Shown: positions 35,875-44,410, counted from the stretch's first letter. The stretch: 60,673 bases of DNA from Actinomycetota bacterium (GCA_027313705.1 DAHVDE010000074.1:1-60673); one strand, 5' to 3'. The notes: a model not told the origin generated them from the letters alone. A program made the numbers and translations.

Positions 35875-37284
35875 TCAGCAGGCTCCTTCAAGGTCGCCGG
35901 GTGTGGCGAAGTGGCCGGCCACGGCGGTGGCCGCGGCCATGGCTGGGGATACCAGGTGAGTGCGGCCGCCAGGACCCTGACGGCCCTCGAAGTTGCGGTT
36001 GGACGTGGAGGCCGACCGCTCGCCAGGCATCAGGATGTCGCCGTTCATGCCCAGGCACATCGAGCAGCCGGCCGACCGCCACTCGAAACCGGCCGCCTTG
36101 AACACGTTGTCGAGGCCTTCGGCCTCGGCCTCGGCCTTGACCCGCGCCGAGCCAGGAACCACGATCGCGCGGACCCGGTCGCTGACCTTCCTGCCCGCCA
36201 GCACGCTGGCCGCGGCCCGCAAGTCCGCGAGGCGGCCGTTGGTGCAGGAACCGATGAAAACCGTGTTCACGGCGATGTCCCGCATCGCGGTGCCAGGAGT
36301 CAGGCCCATGTATTCGAGCGCCCGCTGCGCGGCGTGCTGATCGCCGGTCGCGCCGAAGCTCGCCGGCTCGGGCACCACATCATCGATGCTGACCGACTGG
36401 GCCGGGTTGGTACCCCAGGTCACGACCGGCCGCAGGGACGCGGCGTCGATCCTTACCTCGCGGTCGAAGGCGGCGCCTTCTTCCGTGGCCAGCGAACGCC
36501 AGTCATCGAGTGCCCGCTCCCAGGCTGCGCCTCTTGGGCTGTGCTTGCGGCCTTCGAGAAACGCGAACGTGGTCTCGTCAGGCGCGATCATCCCGGCGCG
36601 GGCGCCGCCCTCGATCGACATGTTGCACACGGTCATCCGGCCGGCCATGTCAAGCGAGCGGATCGCCGCACCGCGGTACTCGATCACGGTGCCGGTGCCG
36701 CCATGGGTGCCGATCTCCGCGATGATCCCGAGCACGAGGTCCTTGGCGGTGACGCCGGGCGGCAGTTCCCCGTCGACGGTGACCGCCATCGCCAGGGGCT
36801 TGGACTGGCGCAAGGTCTGCGTGGCGAGCACGTGCTCGACTTCAGTGGTGCCGATGCCGAACGCGAGCGCGCCGAACGCGCCGTGGGTCGAGGTGTGGCT
36901 GTCGCCGCAGACAACGGTCATGCCAGGCTGGGTGAGGCCGAGTTGCGGGCCGATCACGTGGACGACGCCCTGCTCGGCATTGCCGAGCGGGTAGAGCGTG
37001 ATGCCGTGGGCTTCGCAGTTCTTGCGCAGCCTCGCCATCTGCTCGGCCGCAAGCGGATCGCTGATCGGACCTTCAGGGTTGCGCGTGGGCACATCGTGGT
37101 CCATCGTGGCGACCGTGAGATCGGGTCGGCGTACTGTCCTTCCGGCCAGCTCGAGACCCTCGAACGCCTGCGGCGAGGTCACTTCGTGCACTAGGTGCAG
37201 GTCGATGTAAAGCAGCGGTGGTTCGCCCTGCGGGCTCGCCACCAGGTGTCTTTGCCATACCTTGTCGAACAGGCGGCCTGTCAT
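35875..37284 (-). CDS. leuC: 3-isopropylmalate dehydratase large subunit LeuC
   Basis: Aconitase-family 4Fe-4S enzyme. [11 protein letters not shown] start, [49 protein letters not shown], and the cluster cysteines in [17 protein letters not shown] and [13 protein letters not shown]. 469 residues. GGAG 9 nt upstream of the ATG. First large gene of the branched-chain cluster. Upstream on the same strand are a small gene, two 13-bp direct repeats and a leader-peptide attenuator. The IclR-type regulator NdgR, which lies next to leuC in Streptomyces, is not here. Confidence 0.97.
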   Translation of the reverse strand: MTGRLFDKVWQRHLVASPQGEPPLLYIDLHLVHEVTSPQAFEGLELAGRTVRRPDLTVATMDHDVPTRNPEGPISDPLAAEQMARLRKNCEAHGITLYPLGNAEQGVVHVIGPQLGLTQPGMTVVCGDSHTSTHGAFGALAFGIGTTEVEHVLATQTLRQSKPLAMAVTVDGELPPGVTAKDLVLGIIAEIGTHGGTGTVIEYRGAAIRSLDMAGRMTVCNMSIEGGARAGMIAPDETTFAFLEGRKHSPRGAAWERALDDWRSLATEEGAAFDREVRIDAASLRPVVTWGTNPAQSVSIDDVVPEPASFGATGDQHAAQRALEYMGLTPGTAMRDIAVNTVFIGSCTNGRLADLRAAASVLAGRKVSDRVRAIVVPGSARVKAEAEAEGLDNVFKAAGFEWRSAGCSMCLGMNGDILMPGERSASTSNRNFEGRQGPGGRTHLVSPAMAAATAVAGHFATPGDLEGAC

Positions 37285-37310
37285 CGCGTCTGGCTCCGGT
37301 TTCTCTTGTC

Positions 37311-37336
37311 GGCCCTTGCTTTCGGCCCTTGCTTTC
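37311..37336. repeat. Two tandem 13-bp repeats between the small gene and leuC
   Basis: GGCCCTTGCTTTC occurs twice head to tail, with a decayed third copy (GGCGCTTGCCGTC) to 37349 that includes the stop of the small gene. On the transcribed strand this reads GAAAGCAAGGGCC. Could be slippage or a protein/RNA site. Confidence 0.7.
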
Positions 37337-37347
37337 GGCGCTTGCCG

Positions 37348-37485
37348 TCAGCGCTCGTCGTCATCCGCGTACGCGTCGCCACCGTTGTCACGGCGGTCGA
37401 GCGCGACCTGGACGGCATGCCGGGCAGATGCGCTAGTGGCTGCTGGATCGGCGGGCTTGACTTGCGGATAGGTGCGTTGGCGCAT
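37348..37485 (-). CDS. Unannotated 45-residue protein upstream of leuC
   Basis: An ATG with a clean AGGAG 6 nt upstream opens a 45-codon gene, same strand as leuC and 63 bp before it, downstream of the leader attenuator, so it should be made under branched-chain control. It begins MRQRTYPQVKPADPAATSAS, continues with a short amphipathic helix (ARHAVQVALDRR) and ends RRDNGGDAYADDDER. That ending matches QRDTGGRDAYADGDDR of the DUF3073 protein at 4720-4956. Third-position GC is high as in real genes here. Function unknown; not a leader peptide, because it has no branched-chain codon run. Confidence 0.55.
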   Translation of the reverse strand: MRQRTYPQVKPADPAATSASARHAVQVALDRRDNGGDAYADDDER

Positions 37486-37602
37486 CACATTCTCCTGTTG
37501 CTATCGCGTGGGTACTTGACTGCCAGGCGTTCCAGCAGGAGGCGAAGCCGTAGGCCGCGAGGTCTTTCAGACCAGAGAAGAGAAGGCAAGAGAGCGGCAT
37601 GC

Positions 37603-37659
37603 GGCCAGCACCTCATCCCCGTAGCGGGTGCTGGCCTGCCTGATCAGGTCCCGCTACGG
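37603..37659 (-). promoter_or_regulatory. leuC attenuator: two mutually exclusive (or pseudoknotted) 10-bp stems
   Basis: On the minus strand CCGTAGCGGG (37659-37650) pairs perfectly with CCCGCTACGG (37628-37619), and GGCCAGCACC (37636-37627) pairs perfectly with GGTGCTGGCC (37612-37603). The 3' arm of the first and 5' arm of the second overlap by two bases. The first arm lies inside the last codons of the leader peptide, so a ribosome stalled at Val-Leu-Ile-Leu would leave the first stem free to form and block the second, while readthrough would favour the second. A pyrimidine-rich stretch, not a pure U-tract, follows the second stem. An H-type pseudoknot is an alternative reading. Confidence 0.75.
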
Positions 37660-37688
37660 CTGCTAAGAATGAGTACGAAGCGCCGCAT
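37644..37688 (-). CDS. leuC leader peptide
   Basis: A 14-codon ORF, MRRFVLILSSRSGT-stop, with a GGAG box 6 nt before the ATG. It holds four branched-chain codons in a row (GTA CTC ATT CTT, Val-Leu-Ile-Leu), including GTA, ATT and CTT, which are rare in this GC-rich genome. It ends inside the loop of the attenuator structure. It resembles in style the short leader peptides in front of actinobacterial leu/ilv genes. Confidence 0.8.
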   Translation of the reverse strand: MRRFVLILSSRSGT

Positions 37689-37757
37689 GATCGCTCCACT
37701 GTACCTGACCAGGCACAGGGTCACCAGCGGGGGGTATCCAGTTAGTCCTCCCGCTCG

Positions 37758-37781
37758 CTGGCGGGGGCGCCGGCCCGCCAG
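37758..37781 (-). terminator. Terminator hairpin after the LAL regulator
   Basis: CTGGCGGG-8 nt-CCCGCCAG, 8-bp stem just past the stop of the minus-strand LAL regulator gene and upstream of the leuC leader; separates the two transcription units. Confidence 0.5.
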
Positions 37782-37789
37782 TGGCCTGG

Positions 37790-40453
37790 TCAGAGCAATC
37801 CTTGTCGGCTGGCGGAGTAGATGGCTTGCCGTCTGGTGGTCACTCCGAGCTTGCGGTACACAGAACGCAGATGGGTCTTGACCGTATTGATCGAGAGGAA
37901 CAGCGCCTCGGCGATCTCCTGGTTGGTCATGTGCGAGGGCAGGAAGCGGAGCACGGCGAGCTCGCTTCCTGTCAGCGGTACCACGGCAGGCTGAGCGGCC
38001 TGTCGGCCCGGCCTGGTGTCGAAACGCTGCAAGATCCGTGCGGCGATCGCCGCGCCCCGGCTAGCCGGCCTGATCAGCACCGTGAGCGCCGACCTGACCG
38101 AGGCACCGCCGTCGAGGAACGGCCGGTACATGCCATGAGGCTCGGCCAGCGCGAGTGCGTAGCCGAGCTGGTCGGTCGCCTGCTCGGCCTGCCCGAGCCT
38201 GCGGTGCGCGACCGCGGCGGTGATCAGCGCGGAGACCTGATCACGCAGCGCGACCGGCCCGGTCGTGCCGGCCAGGCAGGACTCGGCGGCGGCCAGTGCG
38301 GCCACGGCGTTACCTTCGGCGAGCAGTACCCGTGCCGAGCCAGCGAGCAGTTCGGTCCGCTGCGGTGTTCCTTCCCCGGCTCTGGACAAGATCAGCCTGG
38401 CCCCTGCGGCGTTGCCCTCGCTCACCGCGAGGTCGGCGTTGAGCATGGCCAGGCCAGTGCCGAGCTGGCTGCTTGCTGGCTGTCCGATTGCCGGCCGGGC
38501 GGACTGGTAACGCAGGCGAGTGAGCAGCCGCCTGACCGCGCCATGATCTCCTTCGCAAAGCGCCAGCCGAGCCGAGGCGAGGCTGGCCAGCGACATGGCC
38601 ACCTGGCTGCCGCAGCCGCCCGCGGTGCTCCGCGTCGCATCATCGAGCAGCCGCCTGGCGGCGGCTACCTCGTCTCTTGCCAGGTTCAGGTAGCCGCCAG
38701 CGATGCCGGTGAGCTGGCGATCCAGGGGATCACTCGACGCGGTTTCCGAGCCAAGCACTTCGCTCGCTGTCAGCAGATCGCCGTACATGGCCTCGGCGAT
38801 GGCATGCCAGGCGTCCGCGCGGGCGCGGAATTCTGGCCGACCGCAGGCACTTAGCTGTCTGCACGCCTGGGCCGACGCCTCTCGCGCTTCTGCGACCATG
38901 AAGCCGGCCAGGGCGGCGACGCTGACGGCGGTCCAGAGCAAGCCGACCGCCTGATGCTCAGATTCGCCGCGGGCGCCTGGCCCGGCCAGGCTCGCCAGTT
39001 CCGCTGCCCGCCCGATCATCGCGGCGTCGGCCGCACCGCGCTCGGTCGCATGCATAAGCCGCAGTGCGGTCAGCCAGACGTGCACAAGTTCGCGTTGCCC
39101 TGACGGGCTTGCCGACAGCGCCGCTTCCGCGTTGTCGAGATGAATCCTGGCCGCCTGGTTGTCGCCGGCTCGCAGCTCTGCCGCGGCGAGTGCCCCGGCC
39201 ACCGCCGCGTCGGCACGGTAACGGCCCGCAGGGAACTTCGCCAGTACCGGTTCGAGCCGCGCCGCCCGTTCAGGCAGCAGCAACTGCGGACCTGACTCGG
39301 CCAGCACCGCCGACGCGAGGTCCCAGTCGTCCGCCTCCGCCGCGTTTCGCAGTGCCGTGTCGTGCTGACCGTGTGCGGCCTGCCAGCGGGCGGCCAGCAC
39401 GGAGAGCCTGCTCACCTCGGCCGGCCGCTCGCGGCGAAGCTCGTCTTTGAGCAGGTCGAGCAGCAGCGGGTGATAACGGTAGGCACCCTTGTGTTTCCTG
39501 GCGGCTGTGATCAACGTGTTGTCCCTGTGCAGCCGGTCGAGTATCGCCGCCGCGTCGGCCCGGCCGGTCAGGGCCTTGGCCAGATCGCCGCTGACCACGT
39601 CGGCGACGCAGGTGGTCAGCAGGAATTCGCGCTCATGCGGTGGCAGCCGCTGGAGTACCTCGTCCCGCAGGTAGTCGGCCGCTAGCGGGTCGTCGTCGCT
39701 GATCCGCTGTCCGGCGCAATGGCGCAGCGCCGCCAGCCGCAGTCCGGTGAACCAGCCTTCGGTGCGGTCGAGCAGGTAGCCAAGTTGCTCCGGCGGCAGC
39801 GCGGCGCCGAGCATCGCGAAGTAGTCCCCGGCTTCTTGCGCCGTACAGGCAAGATCGTCCGCGCCGATTTCGGCCAGTTCACCGCCCACCTGAAGCCTCG
39901 CGACGCCAAGCCCGGCCAGGTGCCTGCCGATTAGCAGCAGCTTCAGGCTCGGCGCGGCATGCCTGACCACCAGGTCAAGCCCGGTCACCACGGCCGACCC
40001 GGCTAGCTCCTCGATGCCGTCGATGACCAGGGTGACCGGTTCGTCGAGCCGGTGGCCGATTTCGGCCAGTGCCAGCGCGAATCCGGTGTCCGCGGGATCA
40101 GGCAAGTCGGGGCAGGTCACTGGAGCCGAGATGAGCGCCGCGCGGACTTCGCTCCAGAACCGCGCGGGATCTCGGGCACCCGGATCCAGGTCGATCCAGG
40201 CGATGCGCTGCCGGTCAGGCGCGGCAGCAGCCCACATGGCGCAGGCAACCGTCTTGCCGCAGCCGGCCGGCCCGCGCACGACGGTGACCCTGTTCGCCTG
40301 GGCTTTGCTGATCAGGCTGGTGACACGCTCCCTGAGCAGGAGCCGCACGGCCGGCAGCCGTGCGGTTGACAGCCGCGCACCTGGCGGTCGAGCCAAGCCA
40401 GAGCCAAGTGCGAGCCGCGCGCCAGAGATCGGCTCGCTGATCGTGGTTGTCAT
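37790..40453 (-). CDS. LAL-type LuxR-family regulator (MalT-like)
   Basis: A large ATP-dependent transcription activator of the MalT/LAL class. From the ATG at 40453 (887 residues, GGGGG 4-7 nt upstream) the Walker A motif VVRGPAGCGKTVA lies near residue 61-68, the Walker-B-like LVIDGIEELAG follows, then a winged-helix (YRYHPLLLDLLKDEL) and a long array of TPR-like helices. The last 62 residues are the LuxR HTH: LTGSELAVLRFLPSHMTNQE, IAEALFLSINTVKTHLRSVY, RKLGVTTRRQAIYSASR. In-frame starts up to 40555 add a poorly supported 34 residues. The inducer is unknown. It lies upstream of and co-directional with the leu cluster but has its own terminator. Confidence 0.88.
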   Translation of the reverse strand: MTTTISEPISGARLALGSGLARPPGARLSTARLPAVRLLLRERVTSLISKAQANRVTVVRGPAGCGKTVACAMWAAAAPDRQRIAWIDLDPGARDPARFWSEVRAALISAPVTCPDLPDPADTGFALALAEIGHRLDEPVTLVIDGIEELAGSAVVTGLDLVVRHAAPSLKLLLIGRHLAGLGVARLQVGGELAEIGADDLACTAQEAGDYFAMLGAALPPEQLGYLLDRTEGWFTGLRLAALRHCAGQRISDDDPLAADYLRDEVLQRLPPHEREFLLTTCVADVVSGDLAKALTGRADAAAILDRLHRDNTLITAARKHKGAYRYHPLLLDLLKDELRRERPAEVSRLSVLAARWQAAHGQHDTALRNAAEADDWDLASAVLAESGPQLLLPERAARLEPVLAKFPAGRYRADAAVAGALAAAELRAGDNQAARIHLDNAEAALSASPSGQRELVHVWLTALRLMHATERGAADAAMIGRAAELASLAGPGARGESEHQAVGLLWTAVSVAALAGFMVAEAREASAQACRQLSACGRPEFRARADAWHAIAEAMYGDLLTASEVLGSETASSDPLDRQLTGIAGGYLNLARDEVAAARRLLDDATRSTAGGCGSQVAMSLASLASARLALCEGDHGAVRRLLTRLRYQSARPAIGQPASSQLGTGLAMLNADLAVSEGNAAGARLILSRAGEGTPQRTELLAGSARVLLAEGNAVAALAAAESCLAGTTGPVALRDQVSALITAAVAHRRLGQAEQATDQLGYALALAEPHGMYRPFLDGGASVRSALTVLIRPASRGAAIAARILQRFDTRPGRQAAQPAVVPLTGSELAVLRFLPSHMTNQEIAEALFLSINTVKTHLRSVYRKLGVTTRRQAIYSASRQGLL

Positions 40454-40603
40454 CAGTCCCCCGACGGGCCCGGCTGCCGCTCCGCCGCATTTCAGCCAGG
40501 TCCCCATCCTGACGGGCGAACGCTCAGCTCCTAACTCGTCACGCACCGTACCCACCGGATGCGGACAGCAACCACCCTGCGGGCACTGCTCCTCCGCCCG
40601 GCG

Positions 40604-41092
40604 CTACTCCTCGCTGAAGGCTTCCCTCAGCTTGGCTTCCTGGTCGGCAGAAAGGTTGGTACTGATCAGTTCGGCGTCGGCCGATGCGAACTCCTCGGCA
40701 ACCCGGTCCACTACCGCGTCAGAACTGAGCAGGAACAACGCCGAGGTGCCAGGCGTCACCTTCTCGCGGACATCGCGTATGAACGAATCACTGATACCGA
40801 CGTCGGCCATGGAGCCGATAAGCGCACCGGTAGCCGCCCCGATCGCAAGCCCGAGTATCGGAATGAAGAAGATCAGCCCGAACAGCAGGCCCCAGAACCC
40901 GCCGCCGAGCGCTCCGGCTTTCCTGGTATTGCGCAGTTCGCGGGTCCTTGGCTTGTTCTTCCCCTCTTCCCAGGTCACGGTCGCCGCATCGAGCACCCTG
41001 ATGAGTTCGGCGTTTTGCAGCTCAAGCAACTCATCTAGCGCATTCTGGGCGCCACCTGGTGACTTGAACTTCCAGACGGTGAGCGACGACAT
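40604..41092 (-). CDS. DUF1269-like membrane protein
   Basis: A 162-residue protein of the DUF1269 type. Start at the ATG with GAGGAG 5 nt upstream (MSSLTVWKFKSPGGAQNALD). A central glycine-rich hydrophobic hairpin (AGALGGGFWGLLFGLIFFIP, ILGLAIGAATGALIGSMAD) inserts in or touches the membrane. The C-terminal part contains VTPGTSALFLLSSDAVVDRV, a conserved DUF1269 motif, and EAKLREAFSEE. The family is uncharacterised and often found with stress genes. Divergent from the DUF2252 gene. Confidence 0.8.
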   Translation of the reverse strand: MSSLTVWKFKSPGGAQNALDELLELQNAELIRVLDAATVTWEEGKNKPRTRELRNTRKAGALGGGFWGLLFGLIFFIPILGLAIGAATGALIGSMADVGISDSFIRDVREKVTPGTSALFLLSSDAVVDRVAEEFASADAELISTNLSADQEAKLREAFSEE

Positions 41093-41269
41093 GCCGGCTC
41101 CTCTCGGTCGACAAGAATGATGGCGATACGGGAAATGACGATGCGCCAGGAGCGTCTGCGGTGCATCACCCCTGGTGAGTGAAAGTCGTGGCTCGCCGGC
41201 ACCCTGCCTTCGCGAAATCACCCGTGCCGGATGACGGAATCAGCCGGCAAGCGGCGATGACCTGGAACT

Positions 41270-42868
41270 ATGACCACGACGGACAGCCGCACGACAACGG
41301 TTCGCGCCCAGAAGGCGCCCGCCAAGAAGGCGCCAGTGCCGAAGGTACCTGCCCAGGGGCGGGCCAGGAAGCCGGCTAGGCCGGCCGGGCCAGCCGAGGC
41401 GGTCAGGCCTGCGGTGCCGGTCAGGCCTGCCGGGGCCGGCCGGAGATACCACCTGGACACCGAGATCAAGAAGCTCACGCCGGCCATGCGTGCCGACCAG
41501 GGCAGGCAACTCCGCTCGCTCGTGCCAAGGAGCAGCCACGCGCAACTAGATGCCGGATCGGGCCGGCCTGATCCGATTGAGGCGCTGGAGGGCCAGTCGG
41601 CCAGTCGCGAGCCTGACCTGGTGCCGATCAGGTACGGCCGGATGCTGGCCTCGCCCTTCGCCTACTTCCGCGGTGCGGCCCTGCCAATGGCCAATGACCT
41701 GTCGGCCACGCCAGTGACCGGAATCGCGGTGCAGGCCTGCGGCGATGCCCACATCGGCAACTTCGGCCTTTTCGGCACCGCCGAGCGTCGCATGATGTTC
41801 GATATCAACGACTTCGACGAGACCACGCCAGGTCCGTGGGAGTGGGACGTCAAGCGACTCGCGGCCAGCCTGGAAATCGCGGCTCGCGATCGCGGCATCG
41901 GCGTCAGGACGCGCCGCGCGATGGTGCGCGGCGCTATCGGCAGATACCGGCTGACCATGGCGATGTTCGCCGGACAGCCGAATCTGGACGTGTGGTACGC
42001 GCACGCCGAGGTCGATGAGGTGCGGCGCCGCTTCGCCGCGCGAGTTACGGCCGCACAACGCAAGAATCTCGCGAAGTCGATCAGCAAGGCACGCACCAAG
42101 GACAGCATGCAGGCGCTCGACAAGCTATGCCGGGTCGTCAACGGCAGGCCGCAGATCGTCGCCGACCCGCCGCTCGTGGTGCCTTTGTCAAGCTTGCTCA
42201 AGAAGGACCTTGACTCCAGCGGTATCGAGTCCCGGCTGACCAGCCTGATCGAGGCTTACCGCCGCACGCTGCCAGGCGATCGCCGGTACCTGCTCGACCA
42301 GTATCAGTTCGAGGCATCTGACATCGCACGCAAGGTGGTCGGCGTGGGAAGCGTCGGTACTCGGTGCTGGATCATGCTGATGCTCGGCAAGGACGACTCA
42401 GATCCGCTCTTCTTGCAGATCAAGGAGGCCGGCCCGTCGGTGCTCAGCGAATTCGCCGGGGCGAGCAAGTTCAGCAATCAGGGCCAGCGCGTCGTCGAAG
42501 GCCAGCGTCTGATGCAGGCCGCCAGCGACATCTTCCTCGGATGGCTCAGAATAGACCCGGCTCCTGATGGCGTTACCAGGGACTTCTACGTCAGGCAGCT
42601 GCGGGACTGGAAGTTCAGCTTCGACACTCAGGCAATGGCACCGGGCGGGCTCGCTGATTACGGCCAGCTGTGCGGATGGACGCTCGCCAGGGCACATGCC
42701 AGGTCGGGCGACCGGATCGCCATCTCCGCCTACCTCGGCAACTCCGATGCGTTCGACAAGGCTGTCGCCGAGTTCGCTTCGGCTTATGCCGACCTCAACG
42801 AGCAGGACTTCAACGCGCTCGACGACGCCGCCAAGTCCGGGCGGATACTTGCCCAGCGAGGAATCTGA
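41270..42868 (+). CDS. DUF2252 family protein (kinase-like fold)
   Basis: 532 residues. The first 57 are Lys/Ala/Pro-rich (AQKAPAKKAPVPKVPAQGRA), like a histone-type tail. The DUF2252 core follows: RYGRMLASPFAYFRGAALPM, GDAHIGNFGLFG (with the GDxHxxNFG loop of aminoglycoside-phosphotransferase-like kinases), FDINDFDETTPGPWEWDVKR (the DxNDFD metal site), then VGVGSVGTRCWIMLMLG, PLFLQIKEAGPSVL and GWTLARAHARSGD. The fold and metal motifs suggest phosphoryl transfer; the substrate is unknown. Start ATG has only weak ribosome-binding sequence, so the N-terminus is less sure. Ends before a terminator shared with the cold-shock gene. Confidence 0.85.
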   Translation: MTTTDSRTTTVRAQKAPAKKAPVPKVPAQGRARKPARPAGPAEAVRPAVPVRPAGAGRRYHLDTEIKKLTPAMRADQGRQLRSLVPRSSHAQLDAGSGRPDPIEALEGQSASREPDLVPIRYGRMLASPFAYFRGAALPMANDLSATPVTGIAVQACGDAHIGNFGLFGTAERRMMFDINDFDETTPGPWEWDVKRLAASLEIAARDRGIGVRTRRAMVRGAIGRYRLTMAMFAGQPNLDVWYAHAEVDEVRRRFAARVTAAQRKNLAKSISKARTKDSMQALDKLCRVVNGRPQIVADPPLVVPLSSLLKKDLDSSGIESRLTSLIEAYRRTLPGDRRYLLDQYQFEASDIARKVVGVGSVGTRCWIMLMLGKDDSDPLFLQIKEAGPSVLSEFAGASKFSNQGQRVVEGQRLMQAASDIFLGWLRIDPAPDGVTRDFYVRQLRDWKFSFDTQAMAPGGLADYGQLCGWTLARAHARSGDRIAISAYLGNSDAFDKAVAEFASAYADLNEQDFNALDDAAKSGRILAQRGI

Positions 42869-42882
42869 AGGCCGACCGTGGT

Positions 42883-42909
42883 GGCCGTGCGGCCAGTGAC
42901 CGCACGGCC
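42883..42909. terminator. Bidirectional terminator hairpin
   Basis: GGCCGTGCGG-CCAGTGA-CCGCACGGCC, a perfect 10-bp stem between the convergent DUF2252 and cold-shock genes. Confidence 0.8.
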
Positions 42910-42921
42910 CCAGGGATTTGA

Positions 42922-43125
42922 CTAGAGCGGGCGCACCTGCTCGGCTTGCGGACCCTTCTGGCCCTGACCCGCGGTGAACTCGACCCGCTGGTTCTCCTCA
43001 AGGGTACGGAACCCGTCAGACATAATCGCCGTGTGGTGAACGAAGACGTCAGCGCCACCGTCATCCGGCGCGATGAATCCGTAGCCCTTGCTTGAGTTGA
43101 ACCACTTCACGGTGCCCTGAGGCAT
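42922..43125 (-). CDS. Cold-shock protein (CspA family)
   Basis: A 67-residue OB-fold RNA chaperone. RNP1 KGYGFI and RNP2 VFVHHTAI are intact, with [20 protein letters not shown] at the front and [20 protein letters not shown] at the end. The FVHHTAI has the double His common in actinobacteria. About 250 bp of non-coding sequence lies upstream, long enough for the usual structured cold-shock 5'UTR; I could not pick out a defined element there. Confidence 0.95.
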   Translation of the reverse strand: MPQGTVKWFNSSKGYGFIAPDDGGADVFVHHTAIMSDGFRTLEENQRVEFTAGQGQKGPQAEQVRPL

Positions 43126-43374
43126 GTACTACTCCTATATAAGCGATCTTCGGGACCCACAACTTGGTTCCCGGGCTGTGCGACCGCCTGCATACCGGAG
43201 ACTGCGTCTCTGGCTGTCTCCGGCTGTTCAGACGCCCGCTGTCTAGTTTCGCAGGCGCTGTGACACGTGCACGAACCTTCGACTTCAACCAAGACCATCT
43301 AACACCATCGCCGGGGCCGGATCGTCCAAGATGGCACCTAACTAGGCCGGACATTACTCGCTTGCCGCCTAGTA

Positions 43375-44214
43375 TCAGCCGATTCGCTCTGCGTGCATCG
43401 CGTCAACGCGGTAAGGAATCCCTATGGTTGGCCGCTGCCTGGTCTCCGGATGACCGTCGAGTACGGTCCTGATCTCGGCTAGTACCTGGTGCTGGGCGGC
43501 GGCGGGCAGGGCGGCGATGTGGCTCACGCTGCGCGCCCGGTCGATCACCTGGTCATGACTGCCGTAGTGCACGTGGAAGAAGGTCGCTCCAACCCAGCCC
43601 GACCAGTTCGGATCGTTCGGGCCCGCCATGGGCCGCCCGCTGACGGCGTCCTCTATCCGCGATGGAGCGTTTCGCTCAACCCTGTCCATCACCGACCAGA
43701 CCTTATCCGCTTCGGCCGCGAAGATGCCCCAGTCGGGCAGGTCACCGCCAAACATGATCATCAGGGCCTCGTCCGCGCCGTCGGCGCTTAGCGCCGGATC
43801 AAGCGGAGTCCTGTCCCTGACCGTGAGTTCGGCGTCCACGCGATGGATCAGCGCCTCGTGGGCCTGGCGCCTCCGCACGAAACCGGCGGTCTTGTCCTCT
43901 GCCCAGGTCCAGACGGTCGTTTCCGGCGGGGTGCGGGCGAGCACGGCGCACAGTTCTTCGCTGGCGCTGAGAAAGAACTCATGCAGCCCAGCCCAGCTGG
44001 CTGGCCTGGCCGGCTTGAACTGCTCGGCGGCATCGGCGTCCACCCGGTCACGTACGATCGTTCCCCAAAGCCATTGCACCTCAGCGAGGTGCCAGAGCAG
44101 GTCAGCGGCGGTCCAGTCAGGGCAGCTCGGCACCGGCGCCGCGGCGTCGCTGGCGTCGACGAACCGCGCGGATTCGCGGGCTAGGTGGGCCAGATAGTCA
44201 AGAGGTGCGGTCAT
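43375..44214 (-). CDS. Maleylpyruvate isomerase/mycothiol-dependent enzyme family protein
   Basis: A DinB-like four-helix protein of 279 residues with an MDMPI N-terminal domain: YLAHLARESARFVDASDAA, VPSCPDWTAADLLWHLAEVQ with the metal His, and RRRQAHEALIHRVDAELTV with the second and third ligands. A C-terminal SCP-like domain follows. Members act as mycothiol-dependent isomerases or S-transferases with a divalent metal, but most are uncharacterised. Its ATG overlaps by two bases with the divergent start of the GNAT relic. Confidence 0.82.
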   Translation of the reverse strand: MTAPLDYLAHLARESARFVDASDAAAPVPSCPDWTAADLLWHLAEVQWLWGTIVRDRVDADAAEQFKPARPASWAGLHEFFLSASEELCAVLARTPPETTVWTWAEDKTAGFVRRRQAHEALIHRVDAELTVRDRTPLDPALSADGADEALMIMFGGDLPDWGIFAAEADKVWSVMDRVERNAPSRIEDAVSGRPMAGPNDPNWSGWVGATFFHVHYGSHDQVIDRARSVSHIAALPAAAQHQVLAEIRTVLDGHPETRQRPTIGIPYRVDAMHAERIG

Positions 44215-44410
44215 GAACCAGTCCTTCTGGGATACCGGGAAGATCAGGATCGAGCCTATGCTGGCGACCCACGCCGGGCAGGTCCTTGCGATCGCGCTCC
44301 ATCAGACGGCAGGCTTTCGTGCCGTAGGTACCCGTGAGCGGATCGCCAGGCATGAAGGCGCCTGGCGCGACGTCATACTCTTCGAACGCCGCAGCCAGCT
44401 AGTGCGCTGA
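44213..44410 (+). pseudogene. Internally deleted GNAT (phosphinothricin-acetyltransferase-like) relic
   Basis: 65 codons. Residues 10-27 (GKIRIEPMLATHAGQVLAI) look like the first strand and helix of a pat/bar-type N-acetyltransferase, and immediately after comes the extreme C-terminus of the same family (ALHQTAGFRAVGTRERIARH, EGAWRDVILFERRS). The roughly 110 residues between, including the acetyl-CoA loop, are gone without a frame change. The product cannot bind acetyl-CoA, so it is almost surely non-functional. Confidence 0.65.

Noticed and set aside
35911-37194. 427-codon plus-strand frame antisense to leuC
   Set aside because: Shadow frame of leuC, rich in Arg/Gly/His; no motifs.
37195-37881. 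228-codon plus-strand frame antisense to the leuC start and its leader
   Set aside because: Crosses attenuator, repeats and gene ends; low coding character. The minus-strand features explain the sequence better.
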